A DNA stretch of 64,000 nucleotides from Diphasiastrum complanatum. Taxonomy: Eukaryota; Streptophyta; Lycopodiopsida; Lycopodiales; Lycopodiaceae. Every line of letters starts with the position of its first letter. Position 1 is the first letter of the stretch. The notes beneath the pieces are model-generated. The model was not told the DNA's origin. It saw only the letters and a list, made by a program, of their open reading frames with translations, and searched no databases. A program made the translations under genes and the position numbers. Positions 24,430 through 36,810 of the stretch are shown here, in pieces. Location of the stretch: assembly GCA_029204225.1 (NCBI GenBank), contig CM055113.1, forward strand, positions 24,683,531 to 24,747,530, in the 5' to 3' direction.

Positions 24430-26280
24430 ATTAGGTTTATGTTATATTTCACTTGTAAATATCTCAAGTTAGAGAGACTACAAAAGTAGTAATAATGCAA
24501 TACATTGATCGACATTACTAATATATTATTACTTTGTAATATTTTAATTGTGTTGTTTTGTCTGTAAACAATATAATGTAGTCAGTACAAAGTATGAATG
24601 TCTTATATTTGTTGTTGCTTTTTGGTATGGCAAATTGCACAAATAGCAAAAGATATGAATAGATCGAAGGAAAAATTTCCACCACAACACATTATCACGA
24701 TGGACCACGAGATTTGGATGTTTTGACTGAGCTAAAAAGCTGAAATTTCTAGTGAAGGAGGTTTTGATGTGGACTATGCAAGGATTTCTTGGTGTTGGGT
24801 AAGATATTATTTTTATTTATTTTACACCAAATTTCAAACAAGCATAGATACAACTCATATTGCTAACTTTTGCTTCTTCATACATTAATATTACTCATTA
24901 ATATTGCTAACTTTTGCTTCTTCATACATTAATATTAATAATGTAAACAGTTGCACAAGACAACTTATAATGAAATGGAATAGACCATTGTAAAGGGCAT
25001 AATAGCCTAATTTTGAAGTCCCCAACAAGACATATGAGATGTCTGAAGGTTGACTTCACAAGAGACAACAAACTAAATGGCCTAAAGTCTCATCACTAAC
25101 ACAAATTGTTACAAGTTAGCATGTTACTTATTGCCATAAATGTGTTTATAGCCTTGATATGTGGATCTCAATGGCAACATCATTTTCATCTATATAGTTC
25201 ATGCTCACCTTGGTGTTAAGAGAATTTTTGATAGAAGACGTTAGGAGTGCAATCTACAAACTTAGTTGTTTATAATCAATGTGAATCACATTATCTTCTA
25301 GAGTAACTTGAGATAATGTGATGAAGATAGTAACATAACTAACATGCATATGTAATTATTGTTTAATTTTCCATGTACTTATTGTTGGATTTATATCCCC
25401 CCCCCCAATTTTTTTTTCTCTCTCTCTCCCTATAATTTTCTTTGCTTGTTGGAGAAACAAAGAAAAGCCCAATTGTTTAATCTAGATCCATTCAATTGTC
25501 ACTTCTTACGAAGTCTTATTATGGGATTTTTATGAGTACCTACGACTATCAACCATGTATGACTATGACGTTTGATGGCCCAATACAAATCCAACCTCTG
25601 GTGTTTGAACATGCACTTAAACATGAAGACTAAGTACATTGTCAACCAATTCTCAATCTGACAAGGCACTTCAAGCAAGTGCATTAAACTTTGTCATGAT
25701 CTATTGTGGGCCATCATATAGTGACTAATCTAATGCCTTCTAAATAGATTTCCAATGCATAGCCATCAAAAGTGTACTCGAAACTGTCCTTGTACTCACT
25801 CTCTATGTTGAACAATCTAAGGTGGAAGGAAACTGTTCTGGATCAATTTCCTATTTTTAAATAATGAAGATTGACAATTAGGTAAGAGATTGCTACTTAT
25901 TGTTAAAATTTAAAAACAATCCATATTGATTCCTTGGCTTGCTACAAATGTTGTACCATGCAAGTATGTAGCTCATTAATGCAAAATGCCAAGTTTGGCC
26001 TATATCTAGTTTGATAAATGCAACTTGCATATAATTTGTAGACATAGAATTAGCATGATTTTGCTTGCAGAAACTCGTGGCAACTCACATGCATTAATTG
26101 TAAGTGATCCATAGTGACATGCAAGGCATGCACAAAGTTTAATGGACACATGCATGATGATTTGGACATTTCTAGTTAGAACTAGTACACTTGTAAACAG
26201 TTGGTAGAATTTCATGCGTGACAAGTGACAAATGTCACATAGACTCTAGATGTCACTTTAGATGTCATTTTGGAATGGAT
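24430..26280. other. No gene recognised
   Basis: AT-rich. Holds a direct repeat of ATATTGCTAACTTTTGCTTCTTCATACATTA near 24857 and 24902, and a C9 run next to T9 and CT repeats at 25400-25430. ORFs are short and featureless. Confidence 0.35.
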
Positions 26281-26285
26281 AGATA

Positions 26286-26664
26286 TGGTTCTACTTCGAG
26301 CTACCTCAATCTCCAAAAATATGTTTAGCTCTCCACACAATCAATGATGAAGAACCAAAGTTTTGTAGCTATCTCATGCCATTTTGGATCTAAACAAATA
26401 TTGCTTGTTATCTCTCTAGCTCTCTCTCTCTAACTCGTGTTGAGGCTAATGCTCATACACTGAGATCTTGTATTTTTTCATTCTTTGATTCATTGCTATT
26501 ATATTCTGTTGATTAGCATGCTAGATTGTGGATTAGCCATTTCTTCTGAACTAGATTTTGTTGATCAATCTAGAATCAGGTTATAGTGCCAATCACAAAG
26601 CTTAATTAAGATCAGTCACTCTTGTGGACATTCCCCACACGTGTGAATTCTAGAAATTTTGTCA
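26286..26664 (+). repeat. Copia 5' LTR (element G)
   Basis: Left edge set by homology with 38629-39002; the true TG start may lie slightly further left. It contains CCCCACACGTGTG and ends AATTTTGTCA, followed at once by the PBS TGGTATCAGAGCC (26665-26677). Confidence 0.7.
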
Positions 26665-26677
26665 TGGTATCAGAGCC

Positions 26678-27433
26678 ACATTAAGCTTTGCATGCTAACA
26701 ACTCTGATTGTACAAGAAACTGAGAGCCAAATCAAGCAAAAAAGCAGTTTTGCACTTTTTCTAACCTTTCTCTGAAGGGTATTTGGATCAAATCAGAATT
26801 GAACTGAATTTTTAGACCTAAATTGAGCTAGTACGGAATTTTGGAATTCTGCTCGTGTGAAAATCAGAGTTTTTCATTCCCTTTGTTCTCCTTACTTATA
26901 GATCCAAAGATAGCAGTGTTATAGCTTGATGGAAAGCATTTGATCTGTACTTTTCATAGAAATTAAAATCAAATCAATCAGATGTGTCTAGCAAGAGTTA
27001 TAAGATCTTAAAGAGGATAGGGATAGGTCCAAAATCCCAGTGATAGCATTTTGATTTGATTCAATTATACTTTGTTTTGAATCCATTGTTTTGAGCATCC
27101 AACACAAGAAACTATAGATCAAGACTAAGTTTGAAGTATTTGAACACCCTTTGAGCCTTCTGAGTGTCAATAGTGTTTTCTTTTGAAGCATTTCAAACGT
27201 GCCAAAAGTAGAATTCAAACCAGCCAAAGTGTCTCAAACCACTTTTTGTGTCTGATCTAGAAAACTTGTCTTGTGGAATATTTGAGATTTATCTCAGATA
27301 TAGTTGCAAGTGTTTCACATAGAAAGGTAGTTCAACCTTGAAAATACCTATAGTGAAGAGAGCAGCAACTCTAAGTCTGATAGGAACAAGCTCAAACATA
27401 TCTCAATCCAATAACTAAGAAGTCTTCATTATC
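26678..27433 (+). other. Copia element G leader
   Basis: Untranslated leader of 756 bases, closely paralleled by 39016-39760. No conserved ORF. Confidence 0.65.
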
Positions 27434-29803
27434 ATGGCATCTCAGGGAGGATATCTTCTAGAAGCCAGTGAAAGACTAAACACTTATAATTGGAAGTTAA
27501 GAATGGAGTCTGTTTTGATTCTCCAGGATGTTATGAATATTGCGCTTGGTGTTGAGGAGGAGCCTCAAGCACAGGTTGAAATTCCTAAATATAAGAAGAG
27601 AGCTAGAATGGCTCTACATTTCATTAAGATGAATGTATCTAATGAAATTTTGAGAGAGATAGGATCTTTCACTACAGCCAAAGAAGCTTGGCATGCACTA
27701 AAGACCATCTATGAAGCAAAGAATACTTCTAGAATACTCACTCTTAGGATTCAGATTTTCCAAAGTTTTCAAAGAAGTGAAGAGAGTGCATCTAACTATG
27801 TTCTGAGAGTTAAAGATTTACATAGAGAGCTTTCTTGTGTTGGTGTGACCATTAACCAAGTTGAGCTAGTTCAAGTCATACTGAATGGCTTGAGAGATGA
27901 CTATGATAATCTTGTTCAGTCTTTTGCTATTAAGGAGGAGTTACCTAATCTAGAAACTCTCCAAGGAATTCTTATTTCTGAAGAATCTAGACAAAACTAT
28001 AAACTCTCCAGGATGAACAAACTTGAACACGGTGGAAGTGACAAAGCTCTCTTTGTGAAAGGCAAGCAGAAAGGAAGGAGTAAGAACCAATTCTCTCAAG
28101 CATACAACAAAGACAAAGCCAAAGATCGAGATCAAGATGGTGAAGAGGATGAAACATCTCATCCCTCTAACTCAAAAACCAAGAAGAAGAAAGTGAAGTG
28201 CTTCTTCTGTGGCAAAAAGGGGCACTATGTCTCTAATTGCTTTAAGAAGAAAAACCAACTCAAGCAAGCTAATCTCTCCAAAGAGATTGAAGAATATTCT
28301 GTTGCAAGTGATGGAGAAGGATCACTTATGGTGTCCAGTTTTTCTTCATCACCTTTCAAGAAAGATGGAGCTTGGTACATAGACAGTGGAGCCTCTTCAC
28401 ATATGTGCTGTTCAAAGGAGTAATTTGACTCAATCTTACCTTTCAAAGGACTCAAGAGATCTATTTACATAGCTAATGATCATGAGTGTCCAATAGAAGG
28501 AATTGGCAACATTCCATTGAATTTTGCTTCTTCAAAAGTTCTTGCACTTTCTAATGTTCTTTTCATTCCAAAACTTACAAAGAACTTAATTAGTGTGGGA
28601 AAGTTGCTTGATAATGGTTGTGATGTAAAGTTGAACTCCAATACTTGTTTTATCAAGAGAAAAGATGAGATCCTTGTTGATGGAACTAGATGTGGTGGAA
28701 TTTTTAAGTTGAATTCTTATGAGAATGCAAACCTTTGTGAAGTTGCTTTGTTATCTAAGGAGGAGCTGTGGCATAGAAGGTTGGGACATCCTAACTTTAC
28801 ATCTATGTCTTCTATGGTTAAGAAGGAGAAGGCTATTGGTCTTCCAAAATCTCTTTCTAAAGATTTCAAGCCTTGTGAGGCTTGTGCCATTGCAAAGTCA
28901 CACAGAAAGCCATATCAGAAGTCTTTTATAAAGACTACTTATCCATTGGAACTCATACATTCAGATGTACATTTTTCCTCTTCTAAAAGTATTGGTGGTG
29001 CAACATGTTTTGTCACCTTTATTGATGACTTTACTAGATACACTTGGTTGTATCTACTTTCTTCAAAGGCTATGGTTTTTGATCACTTCCTTATCTTCAA
29101 AGCTTATGTAGAAAAACAGTTTTCTTGCAAAGTTAAAGCTTTAAGATGCGATGGAGGAGGTGAATATATCTCCAGCAAGTTTCATAATTATTGTGAAGGT
29201 GAAGGAATAAAGAGAGAATTTTCTTGTGCCTATTCTCCATCCCAAAATGGAGTAGGTGAGAGGAAAAACAGATCTTTATGTGAATGTCCTAAAGCAATTC
29301 GAGTAGCAGCTTCTTTGCCTATTGAATATTGGGGTGAAGCTATAAATTGTGCAAACTATTTGTGTAATAGATTACCTCACAATGCTCTTGCTGGAAAAAC
29401 ACCTTTTGAAGTCTTGTTTCAGAAAAAACCTAAGGTAGATCACCTTGGAGTTTTTGCTTATACTTGCTTTGTTAATATGCCCTTGGAAACAAGGAAAAGA
29501 GATGATCCTAATTCTGTTAAATGGATCATGGTTGGGTATGCATCCAACAAGAAAGCTTACAGGATCTATGTTCCCTCTACCTCAACTACAATTGAGAGTA
29601 GAGATGTGATATTCCATGAAGATCAAAAATACATTCTTGAGAAGGCCGAGTTCCAATATTCTCACAAAGATACTCCAATCATCACCCTTGAAGATCATCA
29701 TGGAGAGATGGGGCCGAGATTTGAGGAGGAGTCACCTCGAACTTACTGTAATAATTGTTTTGAACCACGTTACTATCCATGGGAATCACTCACTTTTTAC
29801 TAA
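27434..29803 (+). pseudogene. Copia gag-protease-integrase polyprotein with one in-frame stop (element G)
   Basis: A single frame of 789 codons broken only by TAA at 28421-28423. Before it: gag (residues 1-230, copia UBN2-like with ALHFIKMNVSNEILREI and LRVKDLHREL), the CCHC knuckle CFFCGKKGHYVSNC near 257-270 and the retropepsin active site WYIDSGASSHMC near 315. After it: the pre-integrase LWHRRLGHP and CxxC finger, integrase core with HSDVH, CDGGGEYIS and SPSQNGVGERKNR (D-D-E all present), and the C-terminal GYASNKKAYRIY block. The frame ends after the linker region; RT, RNase H and 3' LTR are deleted. Coding quality is high, so this is a young but disabled copy. Confidence 0.9.
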
Positions 29804-30382
29804 GAAAAAAAGTACATGATTCCATCCAGCTAATGATCAATTTAGTTCTGTTGATAGATACTCTTCACTTCATTTGAAAGAACAACCTCGACTCTTGACC
29901 TCATTGAGATCAGAAAATTTGTACTCCATGCATATTGACTTGCTAAGAGTCTCACTACTTGCAGCCACCGCTAGCACCAGCACCAATATCTACTGATTCG
30001 CATGGATGTGGGTGGGTGTGTGGGGAAGTACCCATTCCCTACCCCTTTGGCCTTTCGCTTGAATGTGTGCGCAGTTTTGGGTATGAATTGAGTTGTATTG
30101 ACTCAAACAGCACATAATTCCATAACTTGAAAATATCACTTTGTTTGAAAAAAGTGTAGATCTTATATCGCTTACGTAAAACCCAAGAACCTTATTAACT
30201 GGTGACAGATTTTTTTTTTGTGAAATGTTTGCCCCTGTCGCTTCTGCCTTTTTGACTTTAATACTCCTTTGAGCTCCTGATTTGTCCTTGATTCACTTTG
30301 TGTTGAGCTCCCTGAGCTCCAAATTTGATCAGTTCTGCATAGGTATCAGAGCTCCGTGAGCCAAATGACTTATCGTTGATTG
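29804..30382. other. No gene recognised
   Basis: Junction region between copia G and gypsy D. 30131-30180 resembles 60591-60645 (AAAATATCACTTTGT...TATCGCTT.CGTAAAACC), a shared repeat fragment. A PBS-like GGTATCAGAGCTC occurs near 30350 without an adjacent LTR end. Confidence 0.35.
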
Positions 30383-30742
30383 CCTATAGTTCTGCTATGA
30401 TTCGGCGCACCCCCTCTGGTTTGAAACATAGTGCTTTCTGGTAAAGCACGCTTTTTAGGACTTATTTTTTATTTTGTTGATTAAGCCTGGCAAGCCTGGC
30501 AGAATCAATCTGGCTCCCGGACATGGGTCCCGGGAGCCGTCCCAGCGGCCGAATCACTTGCTTTCTTGACTAGGCCATGACTCGAGCTCCAGAGCTAGCT
30601 CATGACTTGTGACTACTTGACTGGCTCACCACAGGTCGGAGGCTCGGTCCTTGACGTTCTAACTTGCTCTGGGACCTTAGAGAGTGTCACCCCTTAGAGT
30701 CTTACAGGGCACGCTGGGTGCACCCGAGTCAGCTTTACAACA
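30383..30742 (-). repeat. Gypsy element D 3' LTR, truncated (360 bp)
   Basis: Matches 34709-35026. On the minus strand it begins TGTTGTAAAGCTGACTCGG at 30742. The right-hand two thirds of the LTR is lost at 30383. Confidence 0.8.
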
Positions 30743-30753
30743 TCCTCCCCTCG
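30743..30753 (-). promoter_or_regulatory. Polypurine tract of gypsy D
   Basis: On the minus strand GAGGGGAGGA immediately precedes the LTR start TGTTGTAAAG. Confidence 0.75.
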
Positions 30754-31108
30754 TTTGAGAAAGTTGATGTCCTCATCAGGGCCAAACGAGAACCTAAGAC
30801 TCATGGCATGGGCTTAATTCACCGGCCAGAATTTACTCACATATATAAGGGCACGGGCTTGATTCACCGGCCAAAGGAGACCAACTGTAAAGAGAAGTAA
30901 AGATATTGTGTTTGCACCCAGCACAGGAAAAGTGTGGGTCTAGTTCACTTACGTAAAACCTGTGTAAAGTTGCTGCACTTAGACATTAGACTAAAGCTCA
31001 CTCCTCGATGAGAAATGTGGCTTACTTTATTAACATGAAAGAAAAATGTACTTATGACTCCCTTAAGCCTCAGATATGTCGTTTTCGTCACACGTCTAGA
31101 TGAGTCCC

Positions 31109-33322
31109 CTAGGACTCTAGATTTTTTGTTTGGTTGCCCAGGTTGAGCTCCTTGAGCTCTGCATCGGCACTTAGATTCACCTCTGATGTAGAAGCTGCAG
31201 GCAATGTTGGCTCCATTTGACCTTGTGTCAGCTGGTTTGTCACTACTGGATGTCCTTCGTTAAAGAGGTGAGCTTTCGCTTGGTCACACAAGTTGAGCTC
31301 CTTGAGCTCTGCATCGACACTTGAATTCACCTTTGATGTAGAAACTGCAGGCAATCTTGGCTCCATTTGGTCCCGTGTCAGTTGGTTTGTCACTGTTGGA
31401 TGTCCTTCGTTAAAGAGGTGAATGAGATTGGGAGGGATGGTTGGCTCAGTTTCATTTGTGTCGTTCTTTTCTAGTTGGTCCCCTGGCACAGCTCTGATGA
31501 CACAAGGTCTCCTGCCATTATATAATAACACAAGGTTAACCCCTTTTGCCAAGAAGGCCACCACATGTTCGTTAAACTAGCTTAATCCCAAAATAGCGTC
31601 GAAGGCATCCATCTTCAAGATTGTGAATGTTAGTCGATTTTTCTAGGTTCCCAGGGAGATTGGTAAGTTGGTTGCCAATCTACAAGTGGTCATTGTACCT
31701 TTCGCAGTCTCCACACAAATAGGAGTCACATTTTCTTCACATTGGATGTCCAATTCCCCCGTCAGTTTTTCTGACAAGTAGTTATGTGACGTCCCCAGAT
31801 CTACCATGAAGTAAATGATCTTGCCTTGAATACAGCCTTTCAGGTACAATAACTTTGATCTACTCGCAAGAGTCGCCATGAGATGTTCATGATACGCCGC
31901 AAGTGCCCCTATCTGTTGTAAGGCATTCAGGTCAGACTCCGTCAAATCCGTTTCTGGGTTCTCTTCGTCATCTGGTTCACCATCTTCTTGATCAAATGCC
32001 TCTCTCTCCATCCTATCAAATCCTTCAATGGCAGCCATGATTTGCTTGTTCAATAATTTGGGGCATGACCTCCAAGAGTGACCTTGCTGATGACAATTGA
32101 AGCAGCACATGGAACTGCCCATTGTTGGTGAGCTGTTGATGTGACTAGCTGAAGGTCCAACATTGTTTCTTCTCTGGAACGTGTTCCCTCCATTGTTGCC
32201 TTGGTTGCCAAACTCTGTTTTTGTTGGGAATTTGTTCACGCTACTCGAGGCTTAGTTGCCATTTGAAGCTGAGTCCCCCCTTGAAAAGAAGCTCGGACTC
32301 GGTCTGGATCCACTAAATACTCTTGTTGAGGTTGCGGGAGCAGCTGGTGGAAATGTGGTCTCATAATCACAAACCATTTCAGCTGCCCGAATAGTTGAAT
32401 TGAAATCATGGGGCATGTAGTTGTCTATTGCACGCCGGGTCCAAGACTGCATTCCAGACAAGAGGTAGTGAGTTTTGTCCACCTCGGACATATCTTCAAT
32501 AACCCATACACTCTGTCTGAATTTATTGAGGTACTCTCGCAATGACCCTTTCTGTTTGAGCCCTGATAATTTTGTCCTCAATCTCATGTGTGAATCCTTC
32601 GGTATGAACTCCTCTCGTAACGCGGTTTTGAAAGCGTCCCATGTTTGGAACTGCATTCCTGCCATCCAATACCAATTTGTAGTGTAGCCCTCAAAATATG
32701 CTAATGCCAAGTCCATTCTTCCTTCCTTAGGAGTGTTCATCAGATGGAAGTAATGGTCCATGTGAAACAACCAATCTTCCACAATTTGAATGTCACGCTT
32801 TCCTTTGAAAGTAGGTGGTGCTTTTACTTTGGCAGTTTTCTTTGGGCCTTCCGTGTTTCGTGCTTGTGGTTCTCTTGGTATTTGTGGAGGAGGCACCACT
32901 GCATTCCCTCTAGTTGCCTCCAACTCTTCAAACTTGGCTTCGAGCTGTGTTAGCCCGTCTCTCATTTCTCTAACAAGTTTAGATTGAGTAAGGTTTATGG
33001 TTCGTAGGGATGTTTGCCATTCTTTCCTTTATGTTTTTCTGTCCTTCTTCACCTCGCTAAGCATAGCCGTCATTGCGCTTGATAAGTATTGTCGCATCTT
33101 CACTTCAAAGAGGTCTTGTTGCGCCTCTAGCAAGGGTTTGTCTCTTGGTGTAGGTTCAGAAGGGCCACCCATCTCTTCTTGGAGAGGCGCCACTGTGGAG
33201 TGCATACGCTCTTTCTTTCTTGACTTGGAACTGGTGCCATCTCGATGCATGCGGGAGCCGTATTCTCGAGCCAGCTCCTCTCCATCCGTCAATGCTCGTA
33301 ACTCATCAAGATGGTCCTCCAT
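31109..33322 (-). pseudogene. Ty3/gypsy gag-protease polyprotein, element D, four nonsense codons
   Basis: One unbroken reading frame of about 738 codons from 33322 to 31109, interrupted by stops at 33029 (TAA), 32252 (TAA), 31643 (TAG) and 31577 (TAG), with no frameshift. In order: an N-terminal region (MEDHLDELRAL...); the retrotransposon gag domain in 32965-32252 (VKAPPTFKGKRD, EDWLFHMDHYF, WDAFKTALREEFIP, LREYLNKFRQ); a CCHC knuckle CFNCHQQGHSWRSC near 32110; and an aspartic protease with FMVDLGTSHNYLS, where Leu replaces Thr or Ser in the DTG triad. Its C-terminal part carries a 50-codon tandem duplication (31126-31425). RT, RNase H and integrase are absent before the 3' LTR, so it is internally deleted. 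Confidence 0.85.
31126..31425 (-). repeat. Tandem duplication, 150-bp period
   Basis: Two in-frame copies of a 50-residue block beginning HLFNEGHP and ending AELKELNL. GAGCTCCTTGAGCTC marks each copy at 31145 and 31295. About 85% identical by eye. Confidence 0.85.
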
Positions 33323-33399
33323 TATAGCAAGAGGTGTACTTCCAACAGATTATCGCCTCAATCTTTTTTATTTTTGAAACTCTCCCTTCTGTCAGTCGG

Positions 33400-34135
33400 G
33401 CCCCACAGCTTTTCTTCTTTATTAAATCAACTTCAATGAAAATATCCCCTCCTCAAACTTAGTACGCTCACATCACCTGAGAGCCAAGTAGGAACCGAGT
33501 CATTTGCATCCAAGCAAGCACACAACAAATGGAACATACCAACCAAAGCAAACACAGAGGATCCCTCTCAAGCCACAAACCCCCCTGAGACCGGACGTAG
33601 GACCTTTGCCTAGCCGCGCCCACACAAATCTATCATAGAATTAGCTCGCGGGGAAACATCCATCCAACCATCCGTGCTTTCACCATTAAGCAGCACATTG
33701 CCTCAATCACGCCCCACCACTTTCTGGTCGATAGCCCTTTTTTTAAACGATCGGTAGCTATCCCGCACCGGCAGCTAACCACCTGTGCTTTACACCCGGA
33801 TTCGAGCAGCATCTCTGTATCAATGGTTAACCCGTACAGTTCGAATATGTCACCTCGCACCCCACAAGGCACGGACCGTGCTTTCACCAACCTAATGGCA
33901 GCACATTGCCTCATCTGTCCTACGTGCAGACGGTACCAGGCCCGAACCGCGGGAACTGACCGTGCTTACACCTCAAGGGCAGTACCTTGCCTCATCAAGT
34001 CCCCCATTCTGCCGACCACCCCGACCGTGGACGCACCCATGCTTACACTGTGGGCAGCACCTTGTGCAATGGTTGTCCTGACAAATCCCAAAACGTGGCC
34101 ATCCCTGTGAGACTTGCGTAGCTGACCGGCTAGTC
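33400..34135 (-). other. Gypsy D leader with five stem-loops
   Basis: Untranslated region between PBS and gag. The reverse complement shows GTGCTGCC...AGCAC type stem-loops near 33681-33705, 33783-33811, 33878-33905, 33961-33985 and 34039-34062. This is the same order and spacing as in the plus-strand leader at 62715-63300, where they are described. Confidence 0.7.
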
Positions 34136-35026
34136 GGCTATGATACCACATGTTGCGCCGGCGTCTCAAAGGGCGCTGGGACTTGAGCGGTTTCCCCAAC
34201 ACGTGCTTAAGTCTAACATTCATCCATCATGCACTTACGTAAAAGCCAACTCAGAAAGGTAACAAGCTTAACCATTCAGACTTAAGAAAACTGGAATCCC
34301 AACCAACCCGAAAGCCAACTCAGAATCCGTCCCCAAAAGGTAACCAAAGGCAAAGACAAGCCACACATGAAACCCAAGGCATAGTGGTCGCCAAACTGAC
34401 CGATTGGCATAGCGGCAAGCCCATGTCGATGACAGGGACCCTTAGGCGTCGACAACGCAAAAAGGTTATAGTAAGGGTCCTTCCACTTGGACCAGTCCCG
34501 GAGGCGAAACCGAAATGATAATCATCCCCAAAGGTCAACTTTATTAGATTTGGAAGAGGTTACATTCATACATAGACTGACCGGGCTCGGGTCCACCAAC
34601 ACATGCTGGGCATTGTGCCTGGATCATGCTGGTAGAGGGAGCTGAAACCTGGCGACTGGATTCCTGGCGCTAGTTGAGCTGCCCAAGTTTATGTCTGTTG
34701 GACTCCCCCTATAGTTTTGCTGTGATTCGGCGCACCTCCTCTGGTTTGAAACATAGTGCTTTCTGGTAAAGCACGCCTTTTAAGACTTAGTTTTTATTTT
34801 GCTGATTAAGCCTGGCAGAATCAGTCTGGCTCCAAATCAACTTGCTTTCCTGAGTAGGCCATGACTCGAGCTCCAGAGCTAGCTAATGACTTGTGACTAC
34901 TTGACTGGCTCACCACAGGTCGGAGGCTCAATCCTTGACGTTCTAACTTGCTCTGGGACCTTAGAGAGTGTCACCCCTTAGAGTCTTACAGGGCACGCTG
35001 AGTGCACCCGAGTCAGCTTTACAACA
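34136..35026 (-). repeat. Gypsy D 5' LTR (34151-35026, 876 bp) and PBS
   Basis: Minus strand: starts TGTTGTAAAG at 35026, ends CGGCGCAACA at 34151, then TG and the PBS TGGTATCATAGCC (34148-34136). It is inserted into the leader of element E, whose sequence is interrupted exactly at 35026/35027 after GTGTC (read on the minus strand). Confidence 0.8.
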
Positions 35027-35628
35027 GACACTTAGGCAGGTTTACTAACAGATAACAATGACAAGGTCCCCCTTTGAGATAGCCTTACCAAAGGACCTTT
35101 GCCTGGCCTTGCCCATACAGATCGATCATAGAATCAGCCCACAAAGAATACCCATTGAACTATTTGTGCTTTCACCATTAAGCAGCACATTGCCTTAGTC
35201 ACGCCTCACCAACTCTGGTCGATAGCCCTTATAGCTAAACGATCGGCAACTATCCTGCACCGGCAGCTAACCACCTGTGCTTTACACCCGAATTCGAATA
35301 GCATCTCTGTATCAATGGTTAACCTGTATAGTTCGAATATGTCGCCCCACATCCCACAAGGCACAGACCGTGCTTTCACCTACTTAGGCAGCACTTTGCC
35401 TCATCTGTCCTACTACGTGCAGACATCGCTAGGCCCGAACCGCGAGAACTGACCATGCTTACACCTTGAGGGCATCACTTTGACTCATCAAGTCCCCCGT
35501 TCCGTCGACCACCCCAACCGTGGACGCACCCGTGCTTACACTATGGGCAGCACTTTGCACAACAGTTGTCCTGATGAACCCCAAACAATGGCCATTTCCG
35601 TGAGATCGGCATAGCTGACTGGCCAGTC
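35027..35628 (-). other. Gypsy E leader fragment
   Basis: Leader of the same family as D, F and C, with the five stem-loops recognisable but more decayed. Split from the rest of E by insertion of D. Confidence 0.7.
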
Positions 35629-36810
35629 GGCTCTAATATCACATGTAGCACAGGCATCCCAAAGGGAGCCAGGAACCACGACTTAGCTTCCTAGTCTTTA
35701 ACTCTTGCCGTCCAAACCCACTTGAAATACAAGCAGCCAACTCGCCAACAACGATCAGACTTAACCAACTTGAAGTTCGGAAACCGACATTGAGATCCAA
35801 CCTGGCAACATGCCAGATCGGAGGTCCCGATGTGGGTGACCTCCCTCCAAGCAAACTGTCCGAAACTTAACTAACTCGAAGCTTCCTTACAAATGAGTAA
35901 CATCCATTCCAAGCAAGTCGTCTGACTTACATCAAACTTAACCTACTCAAGGCTTCATCACGAGCGTTAGAAGCCAACCTGGCGCCATGCCAGATTGGAC
36001 AGCCATAAACATGTAACTTCCACCCAAGCAAGCCATCCAACTCAACCGACAGGTTAGAGCTCGTTCTTCAAGAGCTTAACCCATTCACATTCATGCAACG
36101 AACACTTAGAACCACAAGTCGTGACAGATATGAAGACAACCAGTTCTTGGACCGAATGGTCCCGACAACATACCGCTAGCACCTTGGACTGGATGGTCCC
36201 GACAGCATACCGCTGGCGTCCTGTGATACGACCCTCAGCTATGTGCCGAATCAAAAAGTTTGAAGCGGCCTTACAAATGACGCTTTTACCGAACACTGAA
36301 ACTCAGAAGGTAATCAGAGTGAGTTTGAGAAAAATCCCACTTTATTAATAAATCTGAGAAGGTTACATTTCAACTTTGTGACCGACCCTAGTCTCCGGGG
36401 CACTGGCATGCCAAGGTGTACGCCAGGACAACATTCCAGCAAGGGAGGCTTAGACTTGGTTGGAGCTCGCCTTGTGTCACAAACCGCACTCCCCTATAGC
36501 ATTGGTGGGATTCGCCACCTCCTCTCATACCAAGTGCTCTGCCCACTGGTAAAGCACGTTTTCTCTCTCTAGAATTTATTGATCCCCAGGCTTTCTTTAA
36601 TCATGCCTAGATCGTGTGAGGTGATTGCACATCGATCTGAGCTCTCTGAACTTCGCTAGAACCGATCATAGATTTTTAGCCATAAGAACTTGGCGCCGGC
36701 TGGATTCTAGTCATGCCGACGCCGGGAGCAGCAGTGGCGCTGCTGGCGCCGGGGGCAATGATGGCGCCAGTGGCGCCGGAAGTAAAGCTTGTAAAAGTAG
36801 CTTTACAACA
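35629..36810 (-). repeat. Gypsy E 5' LTR (35644-36810, 1167 bp) and PBS
   Basis: Minus strand: begins TGTTGTAAAGCTACTTTTAC at 36810, ends TGCTACA at 35644, then a mutated PBS TGATATTAGAGCC (35641-35629). Its U3 contains four GGCGCC palindromes (36690-36780). A CTCTCTCTAG block and a GAGAAGGTTACATTTCA...TTTATTAATAAA region follow. Confidence 0.8.

Noticed and set aside
30340-30365. PBS-like GGTATCAGAGCTC
   Set aside because: No LTR terminus adjoins it, so it cannot be tied to an element here.
34136-34148. TGGTATCAGAGCC matches as tRNA fragments
   Set aside because: Every copy abuts an LTR end and is the primer-binding site, not a tRNA gene.
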